From positions 461,694 to 525,693 of the forward strand of contig WBMW01005662.1 in the NCBI GenBank assembly GCA_013396635.1: 64,000 nucleotides of DNA, in the 5' to 3' direction. Made by a program: the position numbers and the translations under genes. Shown one piece after another: positions 50,191-62,900 of this stretch (positions within the stretch are counted from its first letter, which is position 1; each line of letters starts with the position of its first letter). This DNA comes from Penelope pileata (Eukaryota > Chordata > Aves > Galliformes > Cracidae). The notes beneath the pieces were generated by a model that saw nothing but the letters and a program-made list of their open reading frames with translations, did not search any database and was not told the DNA's origin.

Positions 50191-53100
50191 GAAAGATGTG
50201 TTTGCTACCGCCTTTATTTGGCCATGCTGTAAATTGCATCCTTATTTCATCAAGAGCTGTGGCAGTGTAGCTTCCTCCCAGTGTGACAGACGAGAGTTTT
50301 ATCCTGCGTTACTCTATCGCTAGCATCATAGATTAGATTTCCGTTTGGGGAAATACTAGTTTAGAAGGTTGAAATCAAGAAGGTGTCAATAGATAGATCA
50401 GAAGTGGGGGAGGTAGGAAAAATACTCTTGACACCTGGAGTGGTTATTCACTAACTTAGCCAGACACACAAGAAACATGGGAAGACTGTTCTGCCGTAGA
50501 GGAATCAGTGCTGTCTTGTATGAGACCTCTATGCCAAGTTGGAAACACTGAAGAATATGCTTATTCCATATGAAGTTGCCTGCACACCCTTTGTGTTCTT
50601 GTTTTCTTTTTCTATCTTGTGTGTGTTCTGTACAGCAATATGTAAACCGTAGTGCCATTACTGTCATGTATATAAACAAGTCACAGGACTCTGAAGGGCC
50701 ATGGCATTTGATCTTTGAAAACCAAGAGTGTATAAATGCGTGCTCCTGTGAAAACATCAAATTGCAAAAATTGTTTGTAGTGGGCTGTAGAGGCATTTGA
50801 CAGATTACGTGCAAGTACATACATGTGTGTTTCATTATTTGATTGCCTTAGGAGACTGGTGTTTAAGTTGGCAGATCTACTTATTAAAAGCAAAGCTCGT
50901 CAGTTGGCAGGATTACAGAATGCCAGAAGGAAAGAGAGACCAAATGCCGAGAGTAGGAACATGTAATGTGCCTAAAGCATGGAGGAGCTATAAAAGCAGG
51001 CAGGAAAAAGTGTGGTTCCAGTTTGTTCTGTTGCACTCAAGTTGTTATCTAGTCTAAGTAATGCATGAGCTTCTCTCTTTTCAAGACAAATTCAATATTT
51101 TGGAAAATCTAGTGTTTTCTGTGATTTTAAGTACAATTTGGTCACCTGTTTCTGGCCTGTCAAATTTTTCATCCGTGCTTATTTTCCTGTCTAAAATTAA
51201 AGAAGAAAAGGCAGCTTCCTTTGAAGCTTTACCAAATGCTGTCAGATGGTGTAAGTGGACACTTTAATGCTTGGAAACGTTGCTCTTAGTCTTGATTAGC
51301 CTGATTCACAACTGCAGTATTGACTCCCAGTATATGCTAAGCTTCTGCATGTAATTTGATGATGCATGATTTGTAACTTTTTCAGGAAAAAAAGCAAAAA
51401 CACTGGTCTTCTTACATTGTAGTTTAGAATCTTCCAAGGTTTTGGAAGCAGAAACCAAACAAGTTGAGTACGTGCCTCTCCAGAGGAGTCTACACCTCAG
51501 GCTTCACGCTTCCTCCTTCCAGTCAGGTCTCTTCACAATCTCCTGCAGCACAGATCAGAATATTCACTTAGTGCTTTGCGTTGTATATTTGTGAGTGCTC
51601 TTAGAATAACCAGTTGCTTTGCTTTGTCTCTTTAAGATGTTTCAGTTTGACAGCAGTGTTTGAAATGTGGGAAGCTGACTGGTGGAAAACTGACTTGACT
51701 GATGGAGTGAAACACAGCAAAAAGAGAAGCGAAAGGGCTGTCTCTCCTGAGAAACCAAGAAACGCACTGTTTAAAAAAAAAAAAAGTTTCCCTTTAAATG
51801 GGACCTAGACAGATACAGATGCTTGCTCAAACCAATCTCTCTAAAAGAGGCTGTTAGAGGCCCGCTTACGGCGCATTTACCGTGAAATATTAGAACCCTT
51901 TGGGAGGTGGCAGGCTGCTGTGTAGGGATTCCAAATCCTTCAGGAATTACTTTCCTGCTGGTGGTAGTAATGCTTAGGTGGGTTATGCTAGTTGTCTGCT
52001 GTACCTACTATGTTTGAGGAGTTTTACATTCTAACTGTTTCAGTAAAGTTCTGTGAATATGCCATGGCTGAGCTAATTAGGATGTAAGTCTTTACAGCTG
52101 TATGTGCAATTTTGGAAGGATAAAGCTAGAAAGAGGAATAGGTAAAAGCTGTAGCAGGCAAGTCACGTAAACTACCCTCAAAAACAGGGAGTCATAAGCC
52201 TGTTAGAAAAATCAGGTCAATTTAAAATTTATGCATTCGTCTTCCTTCTGTTCTCGACAGGGAGCAAGTTTTCTGGAAGGATTCTCCATCTGGGAATCAA
52301 GTGAGCCATCCTTTCACTTCTTGGCATGGCCCACAGGAAAAAAAAAAAAAAAGAACATTCTTCTAAAATGTTGAATAAAAAAGGAAAGAGGTCTTGGGTT
52401 CAAATAAAGGTAACTCTAACTCTCGTTCTTTCTTTTGGCAAGACCATGATGAAGGGATTCCTCTGGCACACAATAACAGAAACAGACATATAAGAGTTTG
52501 GTTTTTGTTTTGTTTTATTTTTTTAATTCTTAAATTTTTTTTACCCCAGTGGGATAGCAGGAAAACAACCAGGATATACCTGGCCTTCTGACAGAATAGC
52601 AGCCAGTTCCCAGACCATGCTGGACAGTGCAGAAGGCAGAATACTCCTTCCAGCTAGAAGCCTTTCAGCCTCCCAAACCTCCACCCATTTCTTACTGAGT
52701 CATGGCTGGAAGACTTTTTTTTTTTTTGTTTCATCACATCTTGTGCAATTTAGCGATCTATTTTTACTTCTGTATTGTGTCCTATAATCAATGTACTGGA
52801 ACAAATGACTGATTGTAGCTTTAAGCTCTCTCTGTATATATGTGGAAATACAGACATGTTTTGATAGGGCCATCGTATTTTCAGATGTTCATAGGTTATT
52901 TAGAAGACCAGCTAACTTCCTGGCAGGAGCAGGACAGTGGACCAGCTGTTTTGATGATTTTTTTCAGGGGGGAGGGGACCTTTAGAAACAGGGTACACTT
53001 GTAGCACTTAAATATGCAGCGTGTTAGTGGCACGCTCATTTATACACTCAGTACTGAACCAAGTTCAGAGAGAGTCAGCTTGAGGCCAATCCATCAGATT

Positions 53101-54946
53101 TCTTCAGAAAGTTGGAGTACACCCACATCAGTTCTGTGGGTTCCCTTGTTACATAACAGGCCAGCGCTGAGCAGCTGCAGGATAGAGAAGCAGCTGCTCA
53201 CAGTGCTACTTGCTCACCTCTGAGTCTTTGCAGGGGAAGTAAAGTGAGCTTCTGTCTCCCTGGCTTCTTCCCTGGAAAAGCAGCTTTGAGTTGATCATCT
53301 TAGATAAAAATCACTGGGAACATGCCAGTTCTTGATCTGATGCATTTATTTTTTATTTTCACGGCTCTTCTCCAGTTTAAGCATACTGAGACCACATACA
53401 GAATGTTTTTGCAGTTATTTCAGCCTCTTCTTTTCATTCTCACTCCTTGATGCCACTCTTATTTTCAAGAGGGATGCATAGTTCTTTGATTTAAGCCTTA
53501 AGAAATGCCTTATACTGAGGGGTTGCATAGAGTTTGCAGAAGGATTTATCTGAGTTCAACTGCTTTGTTAATTCTAAAGGTTTTCTTAAAGAGAGGCTTT
53601 GCCTGTTGCTTCTGTTTCTTGGCAAATGAGTACTGCAAACTGAAATCCCATACTGTATCTCCTTACCCCTGACTTAAGTTAGTCTTCGGCTTCTGGATAA
53701 AAGGTAAAGCCATAGTGAGGTTATCATGCTACCTTTTCATTTAAAACATCTTTGTTGTTCTTTTCAATTCTTTTTTTAAAACACCCAGTAAACAAATTTT
53801 ACACTGTATGAATTTCTGCAGCACAGTGTGCTAGACAGTACACAAAGTTCTTTGTCCCCTTGCAGTTAACCAGCCAGCTGAGACCCTGACTGCTTTGTAA
53901 AGGTCCGTGAAATTAGTTCTCCACTTTATCTGCTAAGATCTAGATTAAAGTTGCCTCAGCAGTGCAGTGTGAACAAAGCTTGATTTATAAAAATGAGGCC
54001 TTTAAGTTCATGCATTAAGTACTTGTTCTTCATATTCCATAACATCCTTTTTGTATAGCATCTCAATGGTGTGAAATATAATGGGATATCAACACTGGCA
54101 TTGCTATGTAGATAAATCCAGACAGGTGTATGATATGGGTCAGAAAATCTATTATAAACAGACTGAGAGTTCCCTTCCTTATATGAAATTAAAGATGATG
54201 GTGGGATTAACTCTCTGTAGATCCAGTACAGGAATTTCCAAGTAATGTTGTTGTTTCTGTATCTATGTCAGATCAGTGAATGGTTTAATGGCTGTAAGGA
54301 TTAACCCAGTTTTACTTTCTTAAAAGATTACATTTCATCTAGATCCCTAAACTTTTTTTTTTTTCCAGAGGAGAAAATACATGATTTGAAATACATTAGT
54401 TTCCAGAACAAAAAAAATTCATTCTCATCCTGGATTACAGTTACCATTGTCAGCATTTTTTTTCTGGATGACTGCTATGCACTCATTATTTTTAACTTTG
54501 TGTGCTTATGAATGTTTCCCATAATTCCCAAAAGATGAAGGAACTGTTTCAGCTTTTATCTGTCAGCAGCTTCTGCCACTACTTTTATGTAAATCTTCCA
54601 GATCTAAACAACTTGACTTCTCCAGCACAGTAATACACATTATCTTTGTCTTGCAGTAATGAAGAGCTTATTCTTTCCCTCTAGATTGCTTGCCAACAGA
54701 TAGTTTGAGCGTTCTGTTTCCCCACCACCACCACCTTCATTTCTCCCCAGCAAAAAGGTAGCAAAATAAAATATTCTTTCATAGCAAAACAACGTACTGT
54801 CCTGAATTTTAATGTATTCTGATTACTGTGTAAGAGAGAATGCTTTAAAAAATTCTTCTCAGGCAGAGTCCTTATTACAAACCAGTGACAGTCTCGCATA
54901 AACAGCAGTAAGGAACAGGGATCCATTGTAGGTGGGACAGGTCATT

Positions 54947-54984
54947 CTGGAGAGAGTTCCAGCTCTCTCCAGAGCTCTCTCCAG
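54947..54984. repeat. Hairpin and short tandem repeat
   Basis: CTGGAGAGAG (54,947-54,956) pairs perfectly with CTCTCTCCAG (54,963-54,972) across the 6-base loop TTCCAG. A second CTCTCTCCAG copy follows, so an alternative longer-looped pairing is possible. Confidence 0.85.
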
Positions 54985-55932
54985 CCTCACATTACCTCAC
55001 ACTGAATGTCCATCCAGCAGTCCTGTTTCTGTTACAAAGAGGAGACGCTGCTAGAGCACCACTACTGACCATCATTGTGATTATGTGAGAGGGAAACTGA
55101 GGTAGTAATCTTGGTACGTTCGTGCCCAGCCATTCAGAAGAAAATGTGTCAGTGCTTTTTAGATGAAAAAGGTCAAATGTCTGAAAACAAGGGAACTTGG
55201 CATTGTTGCTGAAGCTTTCCCTATAGAGGGCATTGATAGTGTCTCACCATTACATTCTCCACAGTCTTGCCCAGAAAAGAAAGAAGATGGTACTGGCTGG
55301 ACAGAACTAAAATTTTCAAGTGCTTCTTGAGATAGATCTCAGCATTCCTTCCATTAAAAGATAGGCAACTGTCTCTTGTGAGTAACAAAGGTTTCCAGGA
55401 AGAGACAAGTATGTATTCCCTTCTCCACTTGCTACGAAGAGCTTAAGAACAAGTTGTGAAACAAAGTGCTCCTGCATGGAGTTGGACATGAAATAACAGA
55501 GGACTCAAGTTTGAAGAGGGAAATAAGCAGAATAGGAGCCTCCTAGGAGACCATGTTGTCCTTATATAATCTGGAATAATGCTCAAGGTAATAAATACCT
55601 CAGGTATTCAAGTGAATCTACCCCTTGAGAGCACTAGATGTAGCGTGCTGAAACAAGCAGAGTAATTTTATAGAAAAATGCTATATCATGATGTGAAAAG
55701 AAGAAGAACTGAAATTGCACAAGCAACCTTATTTCATAGCTGTCATAAGTTCTGAGTGCTCGACATGGTGGTCTTGATGCTCTTCTAATGTAGTTTCATT
55801 TCTGACTGTGTAGTATAGCAGACAGCAGAGGGAGTTTTCTTGTGGAGTGACTGCAGTAAAATACTGTGTGATCCTATTAACTTGCATATTGTCTGTTTAA
55901 AATAAAGTACACTTTTACTAAAATCTCACTAC

Positions 55933-55951
55933 TTTTTTTTTTTTTTTTTTT
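55933..55951 (+). repeat. Poly-T run
   Basis: Nineteen T residues in intron 2. Confidence 0.9.
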
Positions 55952-56845
55952 GGAGAATGCTTAAGTTACCAGAATATTATAGCTTTAATATCTTTGTGAA
56001 AGTTTGTGAGAAAGTTAGTAGAGCAACTGGCATGAATTCTCATGAGACTGCTTAGTTAATCAGAAGACTTATAAGGGAGGCAAAAATATCACACATTTTT
56101 CTGATAAGGACTTCTAGGTACTGCTACTGCAATCTGATATTTAATGACAATAATAAACCTGAAAGTTGCATGGGAAACTTGTTAAGTAGGTCACAAAATG
56201 TAGCTGTTGGTGGAACATGCTGTCTGCCCTCACACCTATGCTTGTGCATTCAGTATCGTATCTTCTCCTTCTTGACATCATGTATGGTTTCATATAAAAC
56301 CATTACCAGAAGCTGGAATGCTAGATTTTTCATTGCCAGTTAGTATCTATGAGGAGAATTTGGCAGAACTACTCAAATTCTTCTGCAGCTCAGCTTTTTC
56401 TGGCTGTGGAGCTGCCATCCCAAAGGAGGAAGGAGTGTCCACGACCCTTCCTTGGCAAGAAAAGCAGTGTTTGTCACTTCACTGTCACTGTACCTTCCTC
56501 TCCTTGCTGTCACCTCCATGATCTTACCCTGCCTTGTGGGGATGCAGTAACCGGGTACCGTGTTCTGGTTCTGGTCAGCTAGTATCTCTCTAACTGCTGA
56601 CTGCTGGCAGAGAACCTGAAGGTGTCAACAGGACATGAAGTGTATGTGTTGGCTTTTTAAAGCATTTTCTTTCTCTGTCTTCAGAATCACACTGTGAGGC
56701 CTGCTTGCTTGCTCAGTTTAGAGACATTAACCTGCTCTTCCACTTGAACAGGTGATAGTTAGGATGTGCAAGAACCCTACTGCGTGCTGTGCTCTGGTGA
56801 GTCACCCAGGGTGGTCTGTGAGAAAGAAGGGTAAGATGGAAATAT

Positions 56846-56974
56846 CGTAGAATCGTAGAATGGTTTGGGTTGGAAGGGACCTTCGAGACCACCTTACTCC
56901 AACCCCCCTGCTATGGGCAAGGACACCTCCTACTAGACCAGGTTGCTCGAAGCCCCATCCAGCCTGGCCTTGAA
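56846..56974 (-). mobile_element. CR1 LINE 3' end, reverse orientation
   Basis: CGTAGAATCGTAGAATGGTT, GGGTTGGAAGGGACCTTCGA and AGCCCCATCCAGCCTGGCCT mark a CR1 3' end of about 130 bases. It shares its internal variants (CTATGGGCAAGGACA, GTTGCTC, AAGCCCCATCCAG) with the copy at 50,004, so both come from the same or a close subfamily. Confidence 0.93.
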
Positions 56975-59900
56975 ATATGCATCAGCCCACGAGCCCCAGA
57001 CAACTGTGGGAAGTCTTTATTTCTGCCCTGTGCTCTAGACTGCTGGAAGGAGGCAAGCTGCGCTCCTCCCACACCGGCCAGAAGGAAGCCCTTTCTCATC
57101 CTTTGGTTTGTGGGGTGTTTGCTTTTGCAAAGCTGTTCAAGCATTATGTATGGCATTACAGTGCAGTGTTCTGCATGCCAGGAAATATTATACTTAATCT
57201 TTCATAAGCTGTGCAGTTTTTCCCCAGAACAGGGCTGCCTGTTTCTCTAATTTTGCTAACACTAATTGGAAATAGTTGCAGCCATTTCAAATCAATTATA
57301 GTTTAAAAAGGAGTACTGCAAGAGCTCACCAGTAGAGGGAATCAAAATACTGTCTTTAGAACAGTCATAACTACTGGCTTTTTAAAAATTATCCGTGCTT
57401 CAGTTGAAGCCAACAAAGAACATCTGTTGTCATATTTATAGCTCCTATTTCTAAGAAGTAAGTTCTGTGGCAGATGAGAAAAGTGCTTGACAGCTCATAA
57501 TTCATAAAGTTACTGAGGTTTAATCTGATAGAATATTATGTACAGAATTCCTGCCCAGTACAAACAGTATCACTTCCCTTTCAACAGATGATAGAAATGG
57601 GGCTTTATGAAACATTAAATTAATGGGTGTGAAACACGATTAGCAGTCACCGTTAGAAATATTAAACTTACGAAGGAATAAAGTATTCTCTACTGCTATT
57701 GCTTGGTGGTTTTATATTTTCCGCTTACTTGTGCAGGTGAACTTTTCTCAAGTCAGACATGGCTTTTTTTTTTCTTTCATTCTTTCTGAACATTCATTTT
57801 GTTTTATCTTAGATGAAATGTTTAATGTTTAATGCAGCAGTTCTGTAAAAAGTATTTATTTTCTTATGTCAGAGAAGGGTAAGGAGACCCCAGATTTCTT
57901 TCTGGAGAACAGTTAAACTATAAAGTATGACTTTGTATGTCAAATGAAAGTTTTGTTCTGTCTAGTTCTGCGATCTACTGTTTACAGGTTGGTTTATTGT
58001 ACTAATCTGCAAGTGCCTTGGGCTGTTTCCCTTTTGTTCCGGTAGTTGCCCCTTGTTCTCCTTAGCCCTGAGAGTGTCGTTGATGCAACATTATAAAAGG
58101 AGATGAGGATTATTATTAATTATCCCAGCTCCCCAAATTTCATGCATAATCACCATGAACATGATATTTTATCATCAGATCATTGCTTGCATATATTTGC
58201 AGATAAACCTTGAAAGTATCAAAGCAAATTATTTGACTTGTCTCAGTTAAAGCATTGATTTATACAGGTGTGTATGTGTTTTTCCACGTGTTATGTGTAG
58301 CCAGGATAGGGTGAAGTAGCGTTCAGTTTTTATTCCAGCCTTTGTAGATTCAGTGGCTTGAATGGCCCAATCATGACATACGTATATTTGTCTTCCTGGA
58401 GAAATGACTGCATGGCCTTATTCTGTTAAGTACCATCTCTTTTATAACAAATTACACACATTTTTCTACAAGAATGAGTTTGAAATGCTCTTTTTCTAGT
58501 TTGTAAATGATGTTGTCAGTACCTATGTCACACACAGAATTATGCAATGCTGGTGTTGTGCTTTGATCAGTGTATTGGGATTGACTGAAGTTCAGAAAGT
58601 CATGTTGGTAAGAATTTCCGCAGTCATCTTTTGCAATAAACCGCTTCAAAAATTCTTGGCCCTGTATATTACTCATTGAGGACCACAGAAGAAACATGAG
58701 TGCTTTAAAAAGTCATTTAAAGTCCAGAAGCTTATTAACAGAGTGTTGTTTATCCCTAAGAGTTGTTGTTACTGAGATGCCCAGGAAGGGTGTTCTGTTT
58801 TTTTCAGGTGTTTCTCCTTTGCTGATGAAAGAAAAAGAGGACTGACCACTTTCCAGTACAGATCTGTATTTTCTGCTGTGGCTAGGATCTTCAGCATACC
58901 ATTAGCAGAGAACATCTGAATTAAGTTGTCACTCTCTCTTCCAGCACATAGTCAACATTTACTGACCAGTGGGAGAAGTAAACTGGGCTGGCAACATACT
59001 ACAGAAGAATTGTATGGCAGGGTTTTAGAATCACCAGTATTTTCATCAATTTTCCTTGTTGTGCTCCAGTCATGTAAGGTCAGCAGCAGACTCTGTTTCT
59101 CCATTCCTTTTCATAGCTTTGGGGTCATTCTTACAACAGTAAATCTTGACTCACAGATATTTTTCTGTCTATGTAAAAATGGGCTTCTTGTGAGCCTGAG
59201 GGCTGACAGTGCTAGTGGGTGAGACCCTCTCTTTTATTAATGCTGGGATAGTCTTCATCTCTCCTCATTTCTCCTGGATCTCGTCTCTAGCAGTGGCGGC
59301 TTCTGTGGTATTCTGAGTTCGCAAGTCTGCCTGATTGATGACATCTGATAAAAATAAGACAAGTAATAGTAGGCAGACTTACTAAGCCACTCATAATAAC
59401 GTGTCAAATTCACTGTAGCTTAAAACTCTCATATTTTCCCATGAATAGTGTTACTTTTTTTTTAATATTTCTAATTGAACAAGTACTGGAAGAGGTAGTT
59501 GAGCACTCCTGCCATTTTCAATCATGCGTTCAGCCCCTAGCAGAATTTAATTGTGGTCAAACTTGAATCATCCCAGGTCAGATGGCACATAAGGAGAGGT
59601 CTTTTTCTGTTCCAACTGTTGGCAGCTGAATTTACTGTCTGTTGCTGTGCTTGATTTATCTGTGACACACAATGACATAAACTTCTTTGTCTTCACTCTC
59701 ACTTTCTTGTCTTTCATCCTTCTCCATCTGAAACCTTTTGCTAGTAACAGGTGGGCAGTTCTAAATACTGTATTTCTTTGCTCTTTCAATACATGTCCTT
59801 AATCTCTTTAAAACTAGAAGTCGCAAGGCCATGTTATAGTCCTCAAATCTCAGAGTGAATTTCTCTGTGGTATTTATTTGTAATGCCAGACTTGTATTTT

Positions 59901-62900
59901 TCTGCCTTCGTTGAACCCAGAGCTCAGATCCCTATGAAAACTTTCAAGTTTAAAGTGGTAGTTTCTTTCTCCTACTTGTTCTTCCAAAAGTTTCTCCAAA
60001 AGTTGCTGCTTCCTAAAACTGTAACAAAACACGCAGTGGACCATGAAATGCCCCACAATACAAGTTAGGCATTTTGTATCAGTGAGGTTGGTTTCATTCC
60101 CTGCAGTGCAGTTCATGTGTCTGTGCCTCCCACGCTGATGAAGGTGGCTGCTGAGGGAGTGGTGGGGCAGGCTGGGGCCCTGGGTCAGGAGGTCTCTGAG
60201 GAGAATCGTGCTGCCTGTCAGCCTTGCAGAGACACCTCCTGGTGCTTCACTGAGCTGTGGGACCTGCGCTCAGGTTTCTGCAGACAGGACTCATGGTGTG
60301 GGCCTGGTGCATATGTAGTATGGTATATAACTGCTTATTTCCTGAAATAACAGCATTTCAATTCAGAAAACAAGCTCATACCTTTCCCAAAATTTTCAGT
60401 AGCAAGTGTGGGTATTGACTCTGTAAAATCACCCCATTGTCCGCACCTTGCTGTACATTATGCCATTGATGATGCTGCAAGAAAAAATATTTCAGGTTTT
60501 TGAGAAGCCATTTTCTCCTTGTAGTTTGCTAGTTGATCTCCTTGAAGGAGACATTGACAGAACTTGCTTGACAATGACCATTACTTCTGCATTTCTTATT
60601 CTACGTTAATGAATGTGGTTATTTTTACTACAGTTCATTTCAGTGCTGGTCAAAGCATTCATATTTGGACATACTGTATGATTTTCAAACATGGATATGT
60701 GACAATCTTATGAATGCGTTATTTAGTTTGTTAGTGGATACAGTTGCATACATAAAGAGTTTATGTGTACCCACATAAACTGGTTATGATCATCTGAAGA
60801 CCTGTGCTTTGAAATATTAGACTTTTATGTCTAATCAAATGCAATATATACAAACAGCTTGAAATGCCATTTCTGAAAAAAGAACACGCATGGAGTAATC
60901 TTGATTCAGAGCTAAATTCAAATGTTAGTATATAGTTCCTGTAAAATGAAACTGAACTCTTTCCGTGGTTTGTATTGTTATACTTTCAGTTTTTTTCTTT
61001 TTTTTTTAGTATATTCATTTTCACTCTTCTTCCAACAGTAACGAAAGATTTGGCTCAGAAACTTCTGAAGCCAAATTCCAGCCTAAAATTTCCACTTGCT
61101 GTTGCCAGGTACTAACTCTAAAATATCTCTTTTTACTGAGAACCCTTCCAAAAGGTGCAGCTGTGAACTGGTTTCATCTTGCACTTTGTAGCTGTGTTGG
61201 CAACCCTTGAACCTAAGGTATGCTCTCATCTCTCACACGTTGCGATTGCCTTAGTGCTGTTCAGGCCTGTCTGTATCAGGCAGAGTGAAGAGTTCACAGA
61301 TTGGAGAGGACCCTGGGTTCCTCTCATTGGTTCTCACTATGGCAAGGTAAAAATAGAGCTAGTGGAAAATCCAGCTTTTATCATGTGTCATCAGAAGCTT
61401 CCTTACTGTCTAGAGACCTACTACCGGATTTGTGACTAGAGGGAAGACATGGAAACTGCGTGACAGCTTTTCAGAAGCTTAGTACTTTGAAAACAGTAGG
61501 ATTTAAAAAAAAAAAAATTACAGGATTTGAGGGGAAAAAAATGATTGCTTTAAGTGAAAAACTGATCCTGGATTGTAGTAAAGGGATCTGCAAAGCTGCT
61601 CAGATTCTTAAGAGTGGATTTGTTTCTCCAAACCTCTGTGCTGTGCTACAGCATGCTTCAAAGCAAAAGATACTTTTGAAATCAGGTACTAAATGCAGGT
61701 TGCATGGCAGATTTCATTTTCTTCTCTTTTACTAAAAGTGACCTATCTGAAAAGTTTCCTTTCCATCTGTGCATCTCTTAATGTGCATGCTGTACTCTCT
61801 TCATCTAGTCTAGAATTGGGACTTCTTTAAGAGTGTCTTGTATTCTGGCTACAGGATTCAAACTGTTTTTCCAAAACTAGCTGTAGTTTTCTTCGGTTTA
61901 ACCTCTGCCATTTCCTGTAATCATTTTGAAAATGAAGGACACTTCCCAAATTTGCCTATCTTCTATGAGATGTTGTAAACTGGCTTCAGTTCTTCAAGTT
62001 CTAAGTCCTTTTTTTTCCTAACAGATATGTGTTTTATGTGATCTTCCAACTTTAAAAGAGCATCATTTTCTGTTTTCTGTAAAAGTTGAGGAGTTTAAAG
62101 TACAAGTCAGTATGGTGCTGTAATTTAATTACGTGGGAAATGACAGCAATGAGTAGGAAATTCTAGAATAGGTAGGAGGTTAAGTAGTATTAATTTGTTA
62201 ATAGCATCTCCTGTAAGCTTATAAAGTGAAACTTTTTTCAGTGTTGTTGATTGCTGTAACTCTACTTTTAGATGCTTTGTTCTGTCATTTCTTTGCTGAA
62301 GGTGACTAGGTTGGGGGGGGTTTACTGTCCTTTAGTATGTGTGTGTTTGTCTGTGTCTTTTGCTATTGAGCTTGTACTCACCAGTGTGCGCTTTGTGGTA
62401 ACAGAGAGGTGAATGTTCTGGAGTTTTAGCCAAATTCATAAGTATTTTACGATTTTTTATGTATGGAATAGATTTTCATTATTTTAAAGGCTCTCTTCAT
62501 ATCTAAAATTTCAGCGACGTGTGATAGATAGAAATTTCCAGTCTTGGAGAAATGGAATGTGATACAGGGAGGAAGAGAAGAAATCAGTAATCTTGATTTC
62601 TATTTTAATATTTTATTACTACTTTAGTATTTTTCAAGCTGCATATTTTAGGGTGGCTGAAGGGTGTAGGAAATCCTTCATTCTAACCAGTGTGATGTTT
62701 GCTCTACATACATGTTCTTGTAGACATAGTGCAGACTTTACATAAATATGAAGGTGAATGTTTCCAAAAGCTTTTCATTGTTTTGATCTAAGAATACTCT
62801 ATGAGAGATTCAGTAACAGACAGTGTAGATGAAAATGTGGAGATGCAGAGGCACTCTCTCTTTAGGTAATATAGTTAAGATCTGTATCCACCCCACCCTC

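Noticed and set aside
50027..50323. 98-codon open frame, apparently related to the one at 56,870-57,250
   Set aside because: The similarity between the two is explained by the same antisense CR1 repeat, not by a gene family.
56870..57250. 126-codon open frame
   Set aside because: Its first third is antisense CR1. The rest is unrecognised intron sequence.
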